From Dechloromonas sp. (GTDB taxonomy: Bacteria; Pseudomonadota; Gammaproteobacteria; Burkholderiales; Rhodocyclaceae), in NCBI GenBank assembly GCA_028689015.1, contig JAQTXC010000001.1, positions 122,196 to 186,195 of the forward strand: 64,000 nucleotides of DNA, written 5' to 3'. Positions within the stretch are counted from its first letter, which is position 1. The number at the start of each line of letters is the position of its first letter. A program made the position numbers and the translations under genes. The notes beneath the pieces were generated by a model. That model was not told where the DNA came from, ran no database searches, and saw only the letters and a program-made list of their open reading frames with translations. Of this stretch, positions 61,857 through 64,000 are shown piece by piece.

Positions 61857-62127
61857 ACGCGGTAACGGTTGGTAGCGGGTGCGTTCGCTGCAGGTGTTCG
61901 TAGGTTTGCAGCAAGGCCTGTACGTGTTCGTTCTGACCGCAGTCGATCGCATGCTGCATGTTCTCGATCAACATGCCGTGCAGGCGGCAGACGCCCTCCG
62001 GCGTACACAGCAAAGCTTCGCTCATTTCAGCAGCGATGGTCATGGGAATGTGTTCGTGTTCGGCAATGGCCTCAATCTCGCCTTGGTCGAGATCGCAGTA
62101 ATCCAGGACATCTTGCATCGACAACAT
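61855..62127 (-). CDS. Small conserved hypothetical protein
   Basis: A protein of 90 residues, soluble, helical and acidic, rich in His and Glu (EIEAIAEHEHIPMTIAAEMS, LHGMLIENMQHAIDCGQNEH). It has three cysteines (about residues 11, 41 and 67) not arranged as a known cluster motif. A strong GGAGG precedes ATG 62127, which supports real translation. It converges with nrtABC. I do not recognise a family function; the spaced His/Glu pairs could bind metal, but that is speculative. Confidence 0.65.
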   Translation of the reverse strand: MLSMQDVLDYCDLDQGEIEAIAEHEHIPMTIAAEMSEALLCTPEGVCRLHGMLIENMQHAIDCGQNEHVQALLQTYEHLQRTHPLPTVTA

Positions 62128-62260
62128 GATTTCCTCCGTTTTGTGTGCGGTGAATTGAGCATGGGTTTGTTGTCGTTGTTCTGTCCGCCTTGTCATTTTT
62201 ATCGGTGGCGGATTACTTTATTTGTAGCAGGGCGTGCCGTTATTACAAGATGGTGACGGC

Positions 62261-63028
62261 TTAGAAGCGCAGCGTGTCCGCCGCCGGGTGGGCGGCTTGC
62301 AGGCGTTGGAGGCTGTCCTGCAATTTCAGCCGTGTCGCCGTTTTGAGTTGCGCGGCGCGCTCAGCCAACTCGCTGAAACTGACATCGACCCCCGCACCGC
62401 CATGTGCGAACAACTGGGTGTTGCCACTGGCGCAGGGCGGCAAGATGCAGGTTTTGCCATCAAAGGTCTTTTGAATACGGTCGACGCTGCTGGCAAAGCC
62501 TTTTTCACGCAGCAAATTGACGCAAAACAGCCCGTTGGGCGTCAGCCGGGCGCGGCACGCCTGGTAAAAGGGCTGGCTGTCGAGAATGCCGGGGCGGCCA
62601 TGTGCATCGAAACCATCGGACAGAATCAGGTCGAATGAAGGCCCGCCGGCCAGGATGTAATCTGCCGCGCAGCCGATGCGAACCCGTAGCCGCGCATCCT
62701 CGGGGAGCCTGAAATACTGGCGGGCGATGAACTCGACCTGCGGGTTGATTTCGACCGCGGTGATCTTGCAGTCAGGCAGATAACGATAAATGAAACGGGC
62801 CAGCGAACCGGCGCCCAGGCCGACCAGCAAGGCCGAGCGCGGCCAGGTCAGTGGTTCGCGCAACAGCAGCGAAAACATCATTTCACGGGTGTATTCGAGT
62901 TCCAGCGACCACGGGCGGGCAATCCGCATGGCCCCTTGAACCCACTCGGAGCCAAAGTGCAGGTAGCGAACGCCATCGGCTTCGCTGATATCGACTGGGT
63001 GTTTGGGGAGCGGGCGGGAATTTTTCAT
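62261..63028 (-). CDS. Spermidine synthase-like (SpeE-fold) protein
   Basis: A protein of 255 residues with a class I SAM-fold: SALLVGLGAGSLARFIYRYL (motif I, about 65-84), ITAVEINPQVEFIARQYF (motif II) and FDLILSDGFDA (acidic post-II motif). The family includes polyamine aminopropyltransferases and many orphan methyltransferase-like members. The acid pair that binds putrescine in true SpeE is not clearly kept, and no speD lies nearby, so the substrate is open. It lies 21 bases downstream of the hsd remnant on the same strand. Confidence 0.75.
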   Translation of the reverse strand: MKNSRPLPKHPVDISEADGVRYLHFGSEWVQGAMRIARPWSLELEYTREMMFSLLLREPLTWPRSALLVGLGAGSLARFIYRYLPDCKITAVEINPQVEFIARQYFRLPEDARLRVRIGCAADYILAGGPSFDLILSDGFDAHGRPGILDSQPFYQACRARLTPNGLFCVNLLREKGFASSVDRIQKTFDGKTCILPPCASGNTQLFAHGGAGVDVSFSELAERAAQLKTATRLKLQDSLQRLQAAHPAADTLRF

Positions 63029-63049
63029 GAAATTAGTTCGTTATCGTGT

Positions 63050-63784
63050 TCATCGAGCCAGGGCGGTGATGTTCTGGCGCAGGTTCTCAGTCAATTCATG
63101 GGCGATTTTCTTCAGCGTGTCGTCGGACAGTTCGAGCACAGCGGATTCGTTATCGGCCAGCGCGTCATAGAAGAGGACTTCATCTTCAGTCAGTCCCAGT
63201 TGCTCGCCCCGCTGGGTTGCCGCGCGGAATTTATGTGCCATCTCGATCAGTTCTTCAATCACTTGCGCAGTCTCGATGGCGCGGTTCTGGTAACGCTTGA
63301 TGACGTTGGTCAGTAATTCGCTGAACTTCTTTCTCTGCACCAGATTGCCGGCAAAGCGGCTTTTGATCTCACCTTCGAGCAAGCGCTCCAGCAGTTCAAC
63401 CGCCAGATTGCGCTCGGGCAGGTTTTTCACCTCCGCGAGGAAGGCGTCATCCAGAATGCCGATGTTCGGCTTGTCGAGGCCGACCGCATCGAAAATATCC
63501 CCCACCTCCTCCGAAAACGGCACCCAGAAGACGTTGACCTCTTTGTAGTAATCGCGGTCTTCGAGTTCCTCGGCCAACAAGGCGTCGTCGCAATCGTGCA
63601 GGAAATAGTCGTCGGCCTCGTCGGCAAAGCGCCGGGTGAGTTCGCTGCGGCGGGCGGCGAAGGTGTCGGAGATGTACTTGAGGAAAATCAAGCCAAGGAC
63701 GAGGTGCTTGTATTCCGCCGCGTCCATGTTGGCGCGGAGTTTGTCGGCAGTGGCCCAAAGGGTTTTCTTGATGTCGTCGAGCAT
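63050..63784 (-). pseudogene. In-frame hsdM'-'hsdR deletion remnant of a type I restriction-modification system
   Basis: A frame of 244 residues. Residues 1 to about 90 match the start of a HsdM methylase ([52 protein letters not shown]). From about residue 95 the sequence is instead the C-terminal region of HsdR (DUF3387 type: [60 protein letters not shown]), ending early at [14 protein letters not shown]. The SAM and NPPF motifs, the whole HsdS and the HsdR nuclease/helicase are missing. The simplest reading is one large internal deletion that fused the two ends in frame, near base 63505. It cannot be an active methylase. A tRNA-Arg gene lies 55 bases upstream of its start. Confidence 0.85.
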
Positions 63785-63838
63785 GGCTTTTCTCTGGCTG
63801 GGCAAGCGCCGGGAGTTTGCCAGGCTATGCCATCCAAT

Positions 63839-63913
63839 TGGCGCCCCCACCCGGAATCGAACCAGGAATTGCTCCTTAGGAGGGAGCCGTTATATCCATT
63901 TAACTATGGAGGC
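63839..63913 (-). tRNA. tRNA-Arg (anticodon CCT)
   Basis: A full cloverleaf on the minus strand: acceptor GCCTCCA with TGGGGGC (discriminator G), D-stem GTTA/TAAC, anticodon stem GCTCC/GGAGC with loop CTCCTAA (anticodon CCT), T-stem CCTGG/CCGGG with TTCGATT loop, and an encoded CCA (complement of 63839-63841). It reads AGG codons. tRNA 3' ends like this are favoured integration sites, and a restriction-system remnant lies just beyond it. Confidence 0.96.
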
Positions 63914-63936
63914 GAAGCGCGGTTTGGCAGGGGCGC

Positions 63937-63942
63937 ATTGTA
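63937..63942 (-). promoter_or_regulatory. Likely -10 box of tRNA-Arg
   Basis: TACAAT on the minus strand, 24 bases upstream of the tRNA 5' end. No convincing -35 box. Bases beyond it to 64000 show no gene. Confidence 0.45.
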
Positions 63943-64000
63943 CCGCAGGCGATGCCTCGGGAAAGGGCAGGCAGGGACGTTTGGACAATTTCAGATGTTC

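Noticed and set aside
63785..63850. Longer start of the hsd remnant inside the tRNA region
   Set aside because: The HsdM-type start [16 protein letters not shown] begins at 63784; the extra codons overlap the tRNA-Arg 3' end and are not HsdM-like.

Overview
The window looks like a chromosomal segment of a GC-rich betaproteobacterium, most likely a Rhodocyclales member of the Dechloromonas/Azonexus type. This is inferred from the mix of Sox sulfur oxidation, AceK with two isocitrate dehydrogenases, the petABC-sspAB order, the ffs-dnaX-ybaB-recR order and a full assimilatory nitrate block. No database search was possible. Insertion sequences, CRISPR arrays and phage genes were not seen.

Layout. 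1-2.7 kb: end of a sulfur locus (3' part of soxB, an exported rhodanese, a YeeE/YedE thiosulfate-type transporter). 2.7-14.8 kb: housekeeping and central carbon genes (MCP-like protein, three-gene pntAA-pntAB-pntB transhydrogenase, aceK, a monomeric and a dimeric isocitrate dehydrogenase, murI, a family III CoA-transferase). 14.8-22.6 kb: a TonB-like protein, an ankyrin protein, an lrgA-lrgB-sensor kinase-FixJ-type regulator cluster, a scrap of a diguanylate cyclase, an unusual APS kinase and a TSUP transporter.

22.6-41.2 kb is the most unusual part. One minus-strand cluster holds a 3,554-residue protein made almost entirely of 25-residue Ser/Thr-rich repeats, with an RTX/serralysin-type C-terminus. 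Three GT41 (OGT/SPINDLY-like) glycosyltransferases follow it directly: a plain TPR-GT41, a TPR-GT41-methyltransferase fusion, and a TPR-GT9-like-TPR-GT41 double enzyme. I propose a giant type I-secreted surface protein with its own cytoplasmic glycan assembly set.

41.5-49.7 kb: IclR regulator, orphan ParA, 4.5S RNA, dnaX-ybaB-recR, the cytochrome bc1 operon and sspAB. 49.7-61.9 kb: nitrate/nitrite assimilation (nasA, a YbiB-like gene, nirBD, an exported PilJ-type nitrate-sensor-like protein, cbiX, nasT, nrtABC). Sigma-54 type promoters precede nasA, nirB and nrtA. ANTAR-type RNA hairpins lie in the nirB leader and, with an overlapping intrinsic terminator, in the nrtA leader. This implies joint control by nitrogen status (NtrC/sigma-54) and nitrate (NasT). 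CbiX would help make siroheme for NirB.

61.9-64 kb: a small conserved protein, a spermidine-synthase-like enzyme, an in-frame hsdM'-'hsdR deletion remnant of a type I restriction system, and directly beside it a tRNA-Arg(CCT).
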